Shown piece by piece: positions 11,301-21,600 of a stretch of DNA of 64,000 bases. Source of the DNA: Tillandsia leiboldiana (lineage: Eukaryota > Streptophyta > Magnoliopsida > Poales > Bromeliaceae). The notes beneath the pieces were generated by a model that searched no databases, was not told the origin of the DNA, and saw only the letters and a list, made by a program, of their open reading frames with translations. The stretch's first letter is position 1; each line of letters opens with the position of its first letter. The stretch lies in contig CM055061.1 of assembly GCA_029204045.2 (NCBI GenBank), forward strand, positions 40,510,977 to 40,574,976, read 5' to 3'. Both the position numbers and the translations under genes were made by a program.

Positions 11301-12758
11301 ACGATGCGCGACAACACGAACGGCACGCGAGACGGAGCACGTACCTCGAAACTGCACGCAAAACGGTGCACATCTGACTGTGGGGTTGCACGCAAAACGG
11401 TGCATTTTCATCCGGTCCTGAACGTAAAACAGAGCGTATCATTAGAGTCTACTCGACAAATGGTGTCCGCTAGTCCAACCTACGCGCAAAACAGAGCACT
11501 TACCTCGTGTCGGCACGCAAAACGAGACGTGCCAAAAACGACCGGAAAACTCGAGCAGTAAGACGGCACAGAGAAGTTGGGTCCCTAACATGCATGTGGG
11601 CAAAGGGGTCAAACCCATAATCCAAAAGGGAGTATAGAAACTGTGCCGAAATACCACAAAAATATAACAAACGGCCTACCTTGACGGCATCGCGTAGTCC
11701 ATCTGGATTTTTGGAGCATTTTGCGCGCTCCCCGATGCCCACAATGCCTCGCCGCAACACTCCCCGACCTTCTCCCTCACTCTCCCTCACTCTCGGATGA
11801 AGAAGGAAACGAAGAAGGAGAAGAAGTGGCTTGCGGGGAGGAAGAAGAAGAAGAAAAAGAGGAAAAGGGGAGGGGGCGGTCCACGGTGCACCGTGCACCG
11901 TGCACCGGCCGGTGCACCACACCCACCCGGGTGCACCCGGCCCACGCAAGAGGAAGGGCGGCCACGTGGCCGCGTCCCTGCGCGCCACGCGGCCGCGCAG
12001 CTCACGCGCCACACGGGCGCGTGACACCGGGCCGCCCACAGGCGCGGGACACGCGCCCGTGACACGGGCGTGCGCCCCAGCGCCCGCGCGGGCGCCAGCT
12101 GGGGTCCGCCACGTGGCGGCCCCCACGTGGCCCGCGCATGGGTGCGCCTGTGCACCTGACGCGCGCAGAGGCGCGCCCTATCGCGTCAGCCGTGCCTCGC
12201 CTGACGCGCTGCGGCCTCCTCGGGATCCGTGCCACGCGTGTCTCGATCCGCGTGCCGCGACGCCTCAATTTGCGTGCCGCTTTGCCTCGAAAAGCGCGCA
12301 CGCCTACCGGACTCCAAATCCAACAAATAAATAGTCCATCCTTAGCGATTTCGCGCGCTGAGTCCAGAAATGATGTCCGTTTCTCCAAATTCTCATCCGA
12401 TAATCTGTCGAATTCCCCCGGATTGCCCACTGATCCGGTTTTCCGTACCGGGTCCAATTCTGGAGCCCGATTTGCCGAATATCAACTCTAAAATTTCCCG
12501 GAGGTGCCCGGAGAGGAATCCTTCAATCCAACTCCGCCCGGGGGCCAACTGTGACATCTACTACGCGCGAAACCACTTCTGAACACTCGACGGGTCCTCC
12601 AATGACCCACGCGATCTCTTTTTAAGTCCGGTTTCCAACGCTTGTGCCCAAGTTGCACCACAATTCCATTTCTAGGTCATTCTTCACCTCAATAAACAAT
12701 AGTATTTCATACTATTTTTATTTTCCATTATTTATATTCCAAATTCCGGTTCGCTACA
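8343..12758 (-). repeat. Element B 5' LTR
   Basis: 4,416 bp, same length as the 3' copy, with scattered substitutions only. Ends TGTCACGACC and CGCTACA. All tandem and GC-rich blocks described for the 3' LTR recur here at +6740. Confidence 0.95.
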
Positions 12759-12763
12759 GCACT
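12759..12763. repeat. Target-site duplication of element B (right copy)
   Basis: GCACT following the CTACA end of B, matching 1598-1602. Confidence 0.97.
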
Positions 12764-13681
12764 GAGGGAGGAAAAACTCCTCTGAAGAAAGCCCAGCGAA
12801 AATGGGGTCCAAAAAGCCAAAAGAACGAATAGGGGGAGCTATTTATAGGCCCAGCCCACTATGCTATCGGGCCGGGTTTTCGGGCGCAAGTTTCGGGCGC
12901 ACTGCGCCCGGAAACCCGGTCGCACGCCTCGTCCGACGCGCCCGAATCTCGCAGGAGCGGCCACGTCAGCCCCAAACAGGGGACAGCAAATCCCCGCGGT
13001 CGCTGTGCCCCGCGTGTCCCCTCGCGGTCAGCGGGGGTAGGTACGGCCGCCCAACCGCGAGGTGACACGTGTCGCACTCGAGTGCGGCCGACCGCCCCGC
13101 CTGGCGCCACTGTGCACGCACAGTCCAGAGGCGCCCCCCCGCGCACACCGTGGACCACGCCCACGTGGGCCAACGAATCCGAAGCCGCCACGTGTCCTGC
13201 GCCCGGTCCACCGCAACCCCGCAAAATCGGTGAGCCATGCCGCGTGCGCCGGCCTATCAGGGCACGCCACGTGTCACCCGCCCGCGGTCCATGCACCGCC
13301 GCGCTACCCCGTGGACCGAGCTGCGTGAGCCGGCCAATAATAGGCCGCCACGTGGCTCAGGCCGGTCCACGAGGCTCCCCCATGCACCGAAAAACCCCGA
13401 AAACTTCCGGAAGCCCGCTTTTGGTCATCCGGACTCCAAATTTAACAAGCAAATAGCCGTTTTCAAGCGTTTTTCCGCGCTGAATCCAAATCCAACCTCA
13501 GATTGGCCCAAAACCTTTTCTAAAATTCAGCAAATGCAGCCGAAGGCCAAATCAGCTATCCAAGTCTCACATGGTCCATCTGTGGCACCCCTTTGATGCA
13601 CCATGGGCCAGACACACCAACACTAGGTGTTCTACACAGTGGATTCATCGGAAAGTTGCATGGGAAAACCAGAACACTACA
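12764..13681 (-). repeat. Element A 3' LTR, second part (U3 side)
   Basis: Continues the LTR interrupted at 1602 and matches 21019-21927, with about 13 substitutions, a 13-bp insertion near 12885 and small C-run differences. Ends GAACACTACA before the PPT. Confidence 0.93.
12839..12848 (-). promoter_or_regulatory. TATA box of LTR A (3' copy)
   Basis: Sense strand CTATAAATAG in a GGGCC-rich context, identical to the copy at 21094 and equivalent to 33944 in F. Confidence 0.8.
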
Positions 13682-13697
13682 TCCTCCCCCACAAGAA
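13682..13697 (-). other. Element A polypurine tract
   Basis: Sense strand TCTTGTGGGGGAGGA abuts the 3' LTR; it is preceded by TTTCGAGGACGAAAC, the usual gypsy tail. Confidence 0.88.
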
Positions 13698-13728
13698 AAA
13701 GTTTCGTCCTCGAAACAAAAGTCATACC

Positions 13729-16700
13729 TCAAGCAGGTGCCTCGAACAGGTGGGGGTAAGCAGCCATCATCGCTGACTCCAACTCCCAGGTAGCCTCGCG
13801 CTCCTCATGACTGCTCCAGAGGATCTTCACATAAGGGATGGCCCGACTGCGTAACTCCCTAACCTCCCGGTCCAAGATCCTCAACAGCCGCTCAACATAG
13901 CTCAGGTCCTCGGTGACCTCCAGTGGGGTGAAATCGATGATATGAGACGGGTCATGAACATACTTCCTCAGAGTCGATACATGAAAAACGTCGTGAACAC
14001 CTGAAAGCCTGGGAGGAAGTGCAAGCCTGTAGGCAACTGGCCCTATGCACTCTAATACCTCGAAAGGTCCAATGTAGCGAGGGCTCAGTTTCCCCCGAAT
14101 CCCAAATCTTCGGATCCCCTTTGAAGGCGAGACCTTCAGAAAGACATGATCCCCAACCGCGAACTCTAGGTCTCGCCTCCGCACATCTGCATAGCTCCTC
14201 TGTCTGCTCTGTGCTGTCTGAAGGTGCTGCCTGACTACCTTGACCTTAGCCTCCGCTTCTCTAAGCAACTCTGGCCCCAAGGTCCGCCTTTCACCCACAT
14301 CGCTCCAATAAAGAGGGGAACGACACTTGCGTCCATACAATGCTTCAAACGGAGCCATTCGGATGCTCGCTTGAAAGCTATTGTTGTACGCAAACTCTGC
14401 CAATGATAAGTGTCGTACCCAACCCCCTCCAAAGTCCAGCGTGCAAGCCTGGAGCATGTCCTCAAGAATCTGTATAGTACGCTCTGACTGTCCGTCTGTC
14501 TGTGGGTGAAATGCTGTGCTGAAACTGAGCTGTGTCCCTAAAGTGGCCTGTAGGCTCCTCCAGAAGCGCGAAACAAACCTCGGATCTCGGTCAGATACAA
14601 TGGAGATGGGCACCCCATGCAGCCTCACTACCTCGTCTAAGTACAGCTGTGCCAGTCGATCGAGGGACCAAGTCACCTGCACCGGTAAGAAGTGTGCGGA
14701 TTTGGTGAGTCTATCCACGACTACCCAGATAGCATCCGCTCCCGTCTGTGCTCTCGGCAAACCAGTAACAAAATCCATGGTAACATGCTCCCATTTCCAT
14801 TCAGGGATTGGGAGACTCTGCAACTTGCCAGCAGGTACACGATGTTCAGCCTTTACTTGCTGACAAGTTAGACAGTGCGCTACAAATCTCCCAATATCTC
14901 TTTTCATCCCGTTCCACCAAAACTGTGCCTTAAGGTCCCTATACATCTTAGTCCCACCAGGATGGATGGTATAAGGTGTATAGTGGGCCTCCGTCAAGAT
15001 CTGCTCTCGGATCTCCGCATCCAGAGGCACACATGCTCGGTCCCTGTACCGCAGTACTCCCGAAGCATCAACCGAAAAGTCCCCTGTCAAACCAGTCTGC
15101 ATCTGCTCTCGAATCCTCATCAGGTGGGGGTCCTCACTCTGTCTCTCCCTAATCCTGTCCAACAGAGTGGGCTGCACGACTAGAGACATAAGTCTAGCAG
15201 AGACCCCAGGGGACACAACCTCGAGCTCTAACCGCCTCATCTGCTCCAGTAATGGCGCCTGATCGGTGATCAACGAAGATAGACTCTGTACTGCTCTCCT
15301 GCTCAGGGCATCAGCAACCACGTTGGCCTTGCCAGGATGGTATAATATGTCTACATCATAGTCTTTCAACAATTCCAACCATCTGCGCTGCCTCAAGTTG
15401 AGCTCCTTCTGTGTGAACAGGTATTTCAAGCTCTTGTGGTCGGTGTAAATCTCGCAGTGCTCCCCATACAGGTAGTGGCGCCACAACTTTAATGCAAAAA
15501 TCACTGCAGCTAGCTCCAAATCATGGGTAGGGTAATTCTTTTCATAATCTTTCAGTTGCCGAGAGGCATAAGCTATTACCCTTCCCTCCTGCATCAGCAC
15601 GCAACCAAGCCCACTATGCGATGCATCGCTATATATCACGTATCCTTTCCCCATAACGGGGAGGGAAAGGACAGGAGCCGACATCAATCTATTCTTTAAT
15701 TCCTCAAAGCTCCTCTGGCAATCCTCACTCCACGTAAACTTAATCCCTTTTCGCGTCAAACGAGTGAGGGGTGTGGAAAGTTTCGCAAAACCTTCCACAA
15801 ACCGACGGTAATATCCTGCTAAGCCCATGAAACTGCGGACCTCTGATACCGTCGTCGGTCGGGGCCAATCCCAGACTGCCTCGATCTTCATCGGGTCTAC
15901 TGCCACTCCAGCGGCTGAAATCACATGGCCCAAAAAGGCAACCTCCCGAAGCCAGAAATCACACTTAGATAACTTGGCATACAACTTTCTCTCCCTCAGA
16001 AGTTGTAGCACAATCCTCAGGTGCTCCTCGTGCTCCAAATCGCTTCGGGAATAAACTAGGATGTCATCAATAAAAACAACGACGAACCGATCCAGGTATG
16101 GTCGAAAAATCCTGTTCATTAAATCCATAAAAGCAGCAGGGGCATTTGTCAATCCAAAAGGCATGACGGTGAACTCATAATGCCCGTACCGCGACCTGAA
16201 GGCCGTCTTTGGGATATCCTCGGCCTTCACCTTCAATTGGTGGTAACCAGACTGTAAATCAATCTTAGAGAAGACACAAGACCCTTGCAGCTGGTCAAAC
16301 AAGTCATCAATGCGCGGCAAAGGGTACTTGTTCTTGATGGTCACTTTATTCAACTCCCGATAATCAACACATAGTCGAAGTGACCCATCCTTCTTCTTCA
16401 CAAATAGCACCGGCGCTCCCCAAGGCGATACGCTTGGTCTGACAAAACCTTTGTCCATTAAATTCTGGAGTTGCGCCTTTAGCTCTCGCAGCTCAGCCGG
16501 TGCCATTCGGTAAGGAGCCTTAGAGATTGGCGCAGTTCCTGGAACTACGTCAATCAAAAACTCAACCTCCCTATCCGGCGGCATATGAATCAGATCTGGA
16601 GGAAACACATCCGGGAACTCGTGGACAATAGGGATATCCAGGAGTCCCGGTGCCGCCATAGGCTCCTTAACCACCGACGCCAAAAAGGCCACGCATCCAC

Positions 16701-18528
16701 TGCGCATCATCTGCCTCGCCCGAGAAGTCGAAACCACAGAGGCAAAGAAAGCACTCTGGCACCCCCTGTAAACAAACACCTCCTGGCCTGGCTCGCTAAA
16801 AGTAACAGTTCTCGCGGCGCAATCAATCGTCGCGAAATAGCGAGCTAGCCAATCCATCCCCAGCACAATGTCATAATCTCGCAGCTGACTAAGGACCATC
16901 AGGTCCGCTGGCAAAATCCAAGACTCAAGCTGTACCGGGCAAGACCAACAACACTCCTCTACAATCAAAATATGATCAGGAATCCGTACCTCTAATGCAT
17001 GCGGTAACCGACGTAACTCTAGTCCATGCGATGATGCAAATGCTCTACTAATAAAAGAATGTGATGCACCGGTATCAAATAAAGTGCGAGCTCTAATGCC
17101 GAAAAGTAAAATGATACCTGCCACCACGTGGTCGGCCGCCGCAGAGTCCCCTACCTGGGCGGCGTAGACTCGCCCGCTCTGAGCTGGTGGTCGGTAGTCT
17201 GTAGGGTGGGAGGAAGGAGCCCTGCTCGCTGAAGCATAAGGCCGCTGCTGGGGCACCGAAGGAGCTGATGCTGAGGAAGGAGCCTGCGGTGTAGAGAGAG
17301 GGCAAGTAGCTCGAATATGGCCGGACTGTCCACACCGATAACAGCGGCCATACCTCTGGTCACAAGTATCCGCCGCGTGCTGTCCCCTACAAAAGACGCA
17401 CCTGACCGCAGACTGGGGCTGCCTCGACTGCTGCTGCTGTTGCCCTTGCCGCTGTGAACCCTGCTGTCGCGACTGCGACCTCTGCTGCTGCGAGTGCTGC
17501 TGCTGTCGCTGGGGCTGCTGCTGTGGGGGCCTCTGGGATCCCCCAGGCCCTCGCCGATCCGAACGCCCACGGCCCGCAGACTGTGGCGGTGGCGGTCGGG
17601 GCTGCCTCCAGGAACTGGCCTGTCCCCCCTCGTCTGGTGCTGGCCGCTTCCTCTCAGAACTCTGAGCGACCGAGCCTCCGCGCCTAGCGACCACATGATC
17701 TCCCCTCTCGACCCACTGTGCATGATCCACTGCCTCTGATAAGGTCTGAAGCCTCTGGGCGTGCACCAAGGTATAGATCTCGGGGCGTAAACCTGTCTCA
17801 AACAGCTCCACCTGGTGCAGCCCGTCCCTGGCAACATAGGGTACGCAGTTAAGCAACTGCGTAAACTCCTGGAAATAGTCCCATACTGAGCGATCACCCT
17901 GCTGCAGGTTCTTCAAGTCATCTTCTATCTTCTTCTTCACGCTCGTGGAGAAGTAAGTGTCAAGGATCATTCTCCTGAACTCCGACCAGGGTAGCTGTCG
18001 GGTGATCTGAAACTCTAAGGGCTCGACCCGACGCCACCAAGCATCCGCATCCCCCTCTAAACAATGTACGGCCATGTGTACTCTGAATCTTGAATCAATG
18101 AAGAAATCTCTGAACAACTTCTCCATTGATGCCAACCACGATCCTATCTCCGCTGGATGAGTACTCCGCCCCGAGAACCTAGGTGGTCCCCGCTTACAGA
18201 ACTGTGCGAGTTTGTCAGCAAACTCCTGCTCCTCCGCTGGGGTCAATGGCCTGATCACCCCCTGAGCCCCACTGCTAGACGACGGTGCCGTAGGAACAAG
18301 TGGAATAGCCGGCAGTACAACCGGTGGTACAGGGGCCTCTACAGTAGTAGGGGGTGGTGCCGCAACCTGAGCCAGCAACTGCTCAAACCTCTGCTCCTGT
18401 CGGTGGTGACTCTCTGCCAACTGGGCCACCATGGCCCTCAGCTCACCGATCTCAGAAGGCCCGGACTGCTCCGGCTCCTCCGGGGGTGTAGGAGTACCCC
18501 GAGTAGGGATCTGCCGCCTAGGAGGCAT
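13729..18528 (-). CDS. gag-pol: Gag-Pol polyprotein of element A (Tekay chromovirus)
   Basis: One uninterrupted frame of 1,599 codons from the Met that opens MPPRRQIPTRG; the frame itself extends 24 codons upstream to 18600, but that N-terminus is not gag-like. Order: capsid-type Gag (roughly 110-290), Gln-rich linker (330-375), an atypical CX2CX3HX4C (377-389) and a canonical CX2CX4HX4C zinc knuckle (396-409), aspartic protease DTGA (485-488), RT with FIDD (819-822), RNase H with D968, E1005, D1030, D1073, integrase with an HHCC finger (about 1182-1222) and D1252, D1313, E1349 (D-35-E), GPF/Y module (1486), and C-terminal chromodomain (about 1544-1597). The protein would make capsids, copy the RNA and integrate it, with the chromodomain guiding insertion into heterochromatin. 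All catalytic residues are present, so it may still act in trans although its 3' LTR is broken. Confidence 0.97.
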   Translation of the reverse strand: MPPRRQIPTRGTPTPPEEPEQSGPSEIGELRAMVAQLAESHHRQEQRFEQLLAQVAAPPPTTVEAPVPPVVLPAIPLVPTAPSSSSGAQGVIRPLTPAEEQEFADKLAQFCKRGPPRFSGRSTHPAEIGSWLASMEKLFRDFFIDSRFRVHMAVHCLEGDADAWWRRVEPLEFQITRQLPWSEFRRMILDTYFSTSVKKKIEDDLKNLQQGDRSVWDYFQEFTQLLNCVPYVARDGLHQVELFETGLRPEIYTLVHAQRLQTLSEAVDHAQWVERGDHVVARRGGSVAQSSERKRPAPDEGGQASSWRQPRPPPPQSAGRGRSDRRGPGGSQRPPQQQPQRQQQHSQQQRSQSRQQGSQRQGQQQQQSRQPQSAVRCVFCRGQHAADTCDQRYGRCYRCGQSGHIRATCPLSTPQAPSSASAPSVPQQRPYASASRAPSSHPTDYRPPAQSGRVYAAQVGDSAAADHVVAGIILLFGIRARTLFDTGASHSFISRAFASSHGLELRRLPHALEVRIPDHILIVEECCWSCPVQLESWILPADLMVLSQLRDYDIVLGMDWLARYFATIDCAARTVTFSEPGQEVFVYRGCQSAFFASVVSTSRARQMMRSGCVAFLASVVKEPMAAPGLLDIPIVHEFPDVFPPDLIHMPPDREVEFLIDVVPGTAPISKAPYRMAPAELRELKAQLQNLMDKGFVRPSVSPWGAPVLFVKKKDGSLRLCVDYRELNKVTIKNKYPLPRIDDLFDQLQGSCVFSKIDLQSGYHQLKVKAEDIPKTAFRSRYGHYEFTVMPFGLTNAPAAFMDLMNRIFRPYLDRFVVVFIDDILVYSRSDLEHEEHLRIVLQLLRERKLYAKLSKCDFWLREVAFLGHVISAAGVAVDPMKIEAVWDWPRPTTVSEVRSFMGLAGYYRRFVEGFAKLSTPLTRLTRKGIKFTWSEDCQRSFEELKNRLMSAPVLSLPVMGKGYVIYSDASHSGLGCVLMQEGRVIAYASRQLKDYEKNYPTHDLELAAVIFALKLWRHYLYGEHCEIYTDHKSLKYLFTQKELNLRQRRWLELLKDYDVDILYHPGKANVVADALSRRAVQSLSSLITDQAPLLEQMRRLELEVVSPGVSARLMSLVVQPTLLDRIRERQSEDPHLMRIREQMQTGLTGDFSVDASGVLRYRDRACVPLDAEIREQILTEAHYTPYTIHPGGTKMYRDLKAQFWWNGMKRDIGRFVAHCLTCQQVKAEHRVPAGKLQSLPIPEWKWEHVTMDFVTGLPRAQTGADAIWVVVDRLTKSAHFLPVQVTWSLDRLAQLYLDEVVRLHGVPISIVSDRDPRFVSRFWRSLQATLGTQLSFSTAFHPQTDGQSERTIQILEDMLQACTLDFGGGWVRHLSLAEFAYNNSFQASIRMAPFEALYGRKCRSPLYWSDVGERRTLGPELLREAEAKVKVVRQHLQTAQSRQRSYADVRRRDLEFAVGDHVFLKVSPSKGIRRFGIRGKLSPRYIGPFEVLECIGPVAYRLALPPRLSGVHDVFHVSTLRKYVHDPSHIIDFTPLEVTEDLSYVERLLRILDREVRELRSRAIPYVKILWSSHEEREATWELESAMMAAYPHLFEAPA

Positions 18529-18583
18529 CCTGCCACACCAGAAACCACGGGTCAGAAACCAAAACCACACACGACCCAATCCA

Positions 18584-18718
18584 GCGAAAGTCATGGACAT
18601 CCCCCTATTCCTGTAACCTTATGTTGTCTGCAGCCAACATAACAGTCCACCAGGAATAGGCTATGCCAATCCCTCTCCACTCACAGGAAGAGTTTAATAA
18701 CAAATTGCCGACTTTCGC
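18584..18718 (-). promoter_or_regulatory. Leader RNA fold of element A (candidate dimerisation/packaging signal)
   Basis: Closing stem GCGAAAGTC (18584-18592) with GACTTTCGC (18710-18718); middle stem CCTATTCCTG (18604-18613) with CAGGAATAGG (18651-18660), perfect over 10 bp; apical stem TTATGTTG (18619-18626) with CAACATAA (18635-18642). The 8-nt loop contains the palindrome CTGCAG (18628-18633). It lies between PBS and the gag start. Confidence 0.65.
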
Positions 18719-18800
18719 AAAATATCGCGTCACTCACGCCCTGCCTTCCTAGGGTCTGCCAAAAGCCTAGGGTTTCCTAAGTCCCAACTGACCTATCCCT

Positions 18801-18814
18801 AAGCTCTGATACCA
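18801..18814 (-). other. Element A primer-binding site (initiator tRNA-Met)
   Basis: Sense strand TGGTATCAGAGCTT, 8 nt from the LTR end at 18823. Confidence 0.95.
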
Positions 18815-19220
18815 AAATAATCTGTCACGCCCCGGGTGTAAACCAGAACCCGGGCTCGTCCACAGACCCGCCGTGCACACGGTATTTCCCGTGTACACGA
18901 AGCGCTGGTAACCTGCTCAGATAAAAAGAAATAATACTAGAGCATAAAACAGAGCTAAACTGAAACTAGTACATCTCAGACAAATGCTGGAAATAAAAGT
19001 ACAATAAACTCTCAAGAATATACATATGTCTCTCCCAGCTCACGAAGTAAATACAACCAGCTGGCCGCAGCCAGACCCAAAATAAAAGAAAATACAACCG
19101 TCTGAGTGTACAAGGGATACAACAAAACTACAAAACTCGAGCTCGGGGTAGCAGCTATCTAGTCGGCGATCCTCTTACCTCGATCCTGGGAGGAAGGCCC
19201 CGCAACTCCAGCAGATGACT

Positions 19221-20247
19221 CTGCAAAACAAAGGGGACAAGAAAAGGGAAAAACAGTGGGGGTCAGAACTACTATAAAGACAGTAGCCTCCCCTAGTGGG
19301 TATACCTCAACTCAAAACTCCTACCTGCCCACTAGGACTACCAGAGGCTAAAAGAATGAATGCGGTAACTATGAGTATGACTCCTGATAAAAGCTACCAC
19401 TAATACGCCTCTACCTGCCCAGCTAAAGATAGCTAAATGTATGCATCAGAATATCGAAGCCTGCCACATCGGGTATGCCAGCCTACGCATAACACCGGTG
19501 TGGGATAGGAGTCTCAATGTCTGCCAAATCGGGTATGCCAGCCTACGCATAACGCCGATATGGGACAGGAGTCTCAAGGTCTGCTAAATCGGGTATGCCA
19601 GCCTACGCATAGCACCGATAAGGGATAGGATTCTCAATGTCTGCCCAATCGGGTATGCCAGCCTACGCATAACACCGATATGGGACAGGAGTCTCAGGGT
19701 CTCAAGTCTGCAAATCGCGCACTCTGCTCTATAAGGAAAAGTACCGTCCCCCAAAGGAAGCCCAAAACCCTCTCCTCGAAACCCAAGTATCTGACTACAC
19801 TATCCCAGCCCCTGCTCTAACCCGAGCATAAAATCCCCTATGTCTAAGTGACTGAAGAAAGAATGCAACATGGTTTCTCCTAAGTCAATCCCAGCATGAT
19901 AGTGTAGCAGAAAAAGGTTGCCTATCTAGGTGACCATTCAAGCATGCAAAAGTCATTATCTTGATGAACCATTTTAAGTACTCTAACCACATACCCCAAC
20001 CTTTCATTTAATCATTCAACAAGATAGGGATTTAGCATAGATTCCAAGTAATTCTACTACATATTTAAAGCATGGACTCACCATTAATTAACTTGTAGTT
20101 TTCTAACAATGCGATTATCAACGAAGAAACCAGGACTTCATACAAGCATGCTAGGTCCATTTCACAGATTTACTAACAGCATAATCAAAAGCATTCTAAT
20201 AGGCCTAGTGATAAATCCCAAATAAGAGGTTTACAACATCACCCACC
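19221..20247 (-). other. Candidate intron within LTR of A
   Basis: Sense strand CTCGAG/GTGGGTG at 20247 and TTTGTTTTGCAG/AGTC ending at 19221, giving 1,027 nt. Equivalent pairs occur in F, G and H with the acceptor always about 400-470 nt before the LTR end. Confidence 0.4.
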
Positions 20248-21093
20248 TCGAGCGCTAATCCCAGTTCCCAAAAGCAGAACCCAAGCTCAGTCCAAAAACT
20301 CCCCACCAATCTGTACAAAATACCCCAAAGGAAAGTACATAAGCTACTCATTCAAAATTCCCAGAATCTGTCCCTTAATACCACAGTCCAGAATTCACCA
20401 ATTTTTACCTGCAAAAAATGCCCAGAAAAATCCAAGGAAAATACCGTCGCGATCCTCGCGACGAGCCCGTCGAAACGAGTACCTGCACGCCCAAATCGGA
20501 GTTTCCTACGCTGAGATAAAAATCCGACAAGAGGGACATCCCCATCCAAACTGTACCAAATTTCTGTAACAAAGAACCACAGAAAAAGGAGATTCTCACC
20601 CTCGTCCAAAAACCAGAAAAATCTGAGAAAAATCCAGGAGACTCCTTGCGAAGTGTAGATGAAAATTGCCTCTTGAATCGCCTCGATCCGACGTCCGAGC
20701 GAAAAGATACGGCAAGAACACTGCGGTGCTGTCCAAAAGTCCGCTACGAAAAATGTGTCAAATGGGTACTCAGAAAACTCCAAGATCAGCACGGAAATCG
20801 AGGAACCTCAAAACACAAGAGTTGAAGTCCTACCTGTCGTGAGTCCAACGGCGCAAGAATCGGCGAAATCCGATGTCGGGGTGAGTCGGAGGAGTCCAAA
20901 CACTGAGAAGGGGCGAAGAAGATCTCCGGGAAACAAGCGTCGCGCCGCGCCGTAAAATGGTGAACCTCGGGAAGAGTGCCTCCAAAAATCCTCAAAGTTC
21001 TCCAATGGGTAGTGCACTGAGGGAGGAAAAACTCCTCTGAAGAAAGCCCAGCGAAAATGGGGTCCAAAAAGCCAAAAGAACGAATAGGGGGAG

Positions 21094-21103
21094 CTATTTA
21101 TAG
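21094..21103 (-). promoter_or_regulatory. TATA box of LTR A (5' copy)
   Basis: Sense strand CTATAAATAG; the U3 on its upstream side holds the G-box cluster (21310-21600). Transcription should begin about 30 nt further, near 21065. Confidence 0.82.
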
Positions 21104-21309
21104 GCCCAGCCCACTATGCTATCGGGCCGGGTTTTCGGGCGCACTGCGCCCGGAAACCCGGTCGCACGCCTCCCGTCCGACGCGCCCGAATCTCCCAGGA
21201 GCGGCCACGTCACCCCCAAACAGGGGACAGCAAATCCCCGCGGTCGCTGTGCGCCGCGTGTCCCCTCGCGGTCAGCGGGGGTAGGTACGGCCGCCCAACC
21301 GCGAGGCGA

Positions 21310-21600
21310 CACGTGTCGCACTCGAGTGCGGCCGACCGCCCCGCCTGGCGCCACTGTGCACGCACAGTCCCGAGGCCCCCCCCCCCGCGCACACCGTGGA
21401 CCGCGCCCACGTGGGCCAACGAATCCGAAGCCGCCACGTGTCCTGCGCCCGGTCCACCGCAACCCCGCAAAATCGGTGAGCCATGCCGCGTGCGCCGGCC
21501 TATCAGGGCACGCCACGTGTCACCCGCCCGCGGTCCATGCACCGCCGCGCTACCCCGTGGACCGAGCTGCGTGAGCCGGCCAATAATAGGCCGCCACGTG
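21310..21600 (-). promoter_or_regulatory. Cluster of five G-boxes in U3 of A
   Basis: CACGTG at 21310, 21408, 21435, 21514 and 21595, most in a GCCACGTG(T/G) context. F has five at comparable places and B has three. G-boxes are bound by plant bZIP and bHLH factors, so the LTR may answer to light or ABA signals; that is inference. Confidence 0.55.

Larger units (their letters stand above)
1603..12758 (-). mobile_element. Element B: non-coding long-LTR retrotransposon (LARD type)
   Basis: Two 4,416-bp LTRs (1603-6018 and 8343-12758) flank a 2,324-bp internal region with no recognisable gag or pol. An 11-13-nt PBS matching initiator tRNA-Met sits next to the 8343 LTR and a polypurine tract next to the 6018 end, so it reads on the minus strand. 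LTR ends, the PBS spacing, the remnant of a pol 3'-end-like stretch beside the PPT and the leader fold all resemble Tekay elements, so it probably moves with Tekay proteins. About 40 LTR differences by eye (about 0.9 percent). Flanked by GCACT. LARDs are an established class of derivatives with LTRs over 4 kb; this internal domain is on the short side. Confidence 0.92.

Noticed and set aside
13062..13456. GC-rich frames of 88-145 codons on both strands (also 21094-21702, 33376-33953)
   Set aside because: They lie in GC-rich U3 of Tekay LTRs, appear on both strands and have no domain.
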